DNA of 64,000 bases from Desulfotignum sp. Its GTDB lineage: Bacteria; Desulfobacterota; Desulfobacteria; Desulfobacterales; Desulfobacteraceae. This document shows positions 63,303-64,000 of the stretch, in pieces. The DNA is taken from positions 82,099-146,098 of the forward strand of contig JAABSA010000005.1 in assembly GCA_011390635.1 (NCBI GenBank), given 5' to 3'. Position 1 is the stretch's first letter; each line of letters opens with the position of its first letter. The notes under the pieces are model-generated. The model was not told the DNA's origin. It searched no databases and saw nothing but the letters and a program-made list of their open reading frames with translations. A program made the translations under genes and the position numbers.

Positions 63303-63921
63303 AAGGATTCCAGCAGGCAATAGTATGTCCGGAGACCGGGTCCGGTGTTTTTAAAGATTGAAGGAGCGGTGTTTTTTGGGTACACGTTTCTGTTTTTCGG
63401 AGACACCGGTCGGCAAAATAGCAGCCTGCCGGTCGGTTGTCCGGCGCATTCACCCCAACCATGTCCAGCAGTTCCGCACTGCGCCGTCTGGCGTTTCTTC
63501 CGGTCAGGCCCTGATGAAGCGTTAACACCTCTCCAATCTGGTATCCGATGGAAAAACATGGGTTCAGGCTGGTCATGGGGTCCTGGAAAATCATGCCGAT
63601 GCTGTTACCCCGAATTTTACGCATGGCCTTACTGCCAAAAGTAAGCAGATTTTCTCCCTCAAACAGGATACGCCCTTTTTTTACGAACGAGGGTGGTGCA
63701 GCCAACAGGCGCATGATTGACATGGCCGTTACACTCTTGCCGCAGCCCGATTCTCCTACCAGCCCCAGGATGGCCCCTTTTTTGATTTCAAAGGAGACAT
63801 CCTCCACGACGGTGATAGGGTTGTTTTCCGTATAAAACCCCAGGGAAAAGTCCTCCACCCGGAGAATGGAGACGCAGTTGGCCTCAGGTATGGAGGACGC
63901 AGCTGTATGGTATCTGCTCAT
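63280..63921 (-). pseudogene. Peptide ABC transporter ATPase, DppD/OppD type, internally deleted
   Basis: A 213-codon frame that begins as a normal OppD ([22 protein letters not shown]-loop FQDPMTSLNPCFSIG) up to LLDMVGV, then jumps directly to the C-terminal Cys-rich end (GCYFADRCLRKTETCTQ). The ABC signature, Walker B and H-loop, about 110 residues, are missing while the frame is kept. The product cannot hydrolyse ATP in the usual way. Usual length is about 325. ATG 63921 overlaps the upstream stop as TGATG. Confidence 0.8.
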
Positions 63922-64000
63922 CAATCATCAAATACGGATTTGGGAAAATTGAATGACACCACCCAGTTGGGCATGTCCACAATCTCTGTAATCCGTAAAT
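63921..64000 (-). CDS. C-terminal end of an unidentified protein
   Basis: The last 25 codons of a gene that enters from the right edge, ending ITEIVDMPNWVVSFNFPK and then SVFDD. The stop at 63921-63923 overlaps the start of the OppD-type gene, so both belonged to one operon. The tail is too short for a family call and does not look like the usual end of an Opp permease. Confidence 0.45.
   Translation of the reverse strand, partial: LRITEIVDMPNWVVSFNFPKSVFDD

Noticed and set aside
1..64000. CRISPR arrays, tRNA, rRNA, prophage or insertion sequences
   Set aside because: No regularly spaced repeats, no cloverleaf or rRNA-like stretches, and no transposase, integrase or phage genes were seen in the translations.

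Overview
The window looks like a piece of the chromosome of an anaerobic sulfate- or sulfite-reducing bacterium of the Desulfobacteraceae type (Desulfobacterota). This is inferred from gene content and not from any marker gene. The pointers are an aldehyde:ferredoxin oxidoreductase with a four-cluster ferredoxin, a small siroheme sulfite reductase, a 2-hydroxyacyl-CoA dehydratase/benzoyl-CoA reductase-type operon, many Cache/PAS histidine kinases, two rubrerythrin-like proteins, sulfonate degradation genes and a probable selenoprotein. No rRNA, tRNA, CRISPR array, prophage or intact insertion sequence was seen.

Layout. 0-4 kb: end of an iron alcohol dehydrogenase, then aldehyde oxidoreductase and ferredoxin, facing a small sulfite reductase. 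4-12.7 kb: a signalling island. On the minus strand are an NtrC-like regulator that has lost its sigma-54 contact motif, an SLC13 anion permease, a 26-residue membrane peptide and a UspA-receiver fusion. Divergent from these are receiver, full histidine kinase, receiver, an ATPase-less DHp protein and a receiver. Together they look like a branched phosphorelay around an anion permease. 12.9-16.1 kb: a three-gene dehydratase/reductase operon with its ATP-driven activator. 16-24.8 kb: mixed housekeeping genes (metallo-hydrolase, MscS channel, 7TM histidine kinase, ferritin-like protein, Old Yellow Enzyme, acetyltransferase, molybdopterin-binding protein and XdhC).

24.8-26.1 kb: a metal or oxyanion permease read as two ORFs but continuous in one frame through a single UGA. 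That codon sits in a Cys-rich loop and is followed by a perfect hairpin, so it is a strong selenocysteine candidate. Its promoter carries a perfect ArsR/SmtB-like palindrome. 26.1-30.5 kb: a LolD/FtsX-type ABC transporter with an AttH-like lipoprotein. 30.5-36.5 kb: a gene remnant, a metallo-hydrolase lipoprotein, DUF523/DUF1722, a ferritin-like protein, a truncated Cache-PAS histidine protein, HPF and a CBS protein.

36.5-50.9 kb: a glycogen island with two phosphorylases, branching enzyme, synthase and a 1445-residue two-domain debranching enzyme of eukaryote-like architecture, followed by a coupled gene of unknown function and a YkgJ-type Cys-cluster protein. 51.4-60 kb: a sulfonate utilisation cluster with a TRAP transporter, HpsN-like dehydrogenase, DegT aminotransferase, CuyA-like cysteate sulfo-lyase and Asp/Glu-type racemase, plus a divergent IclR regulator and a palindromic operator between them. 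I propose it takes up a C3 sulfonate (for example dihydroxypropanesulfonate) and releases sulfite by way of cysteate. 60-64 kb: a zone of gene decay with an internally deleted nitroreductase, an adenine deaminase remnant and an OppD ATPase missing its catalytic half, mixed with an intact class V aminotransferase and OppF.
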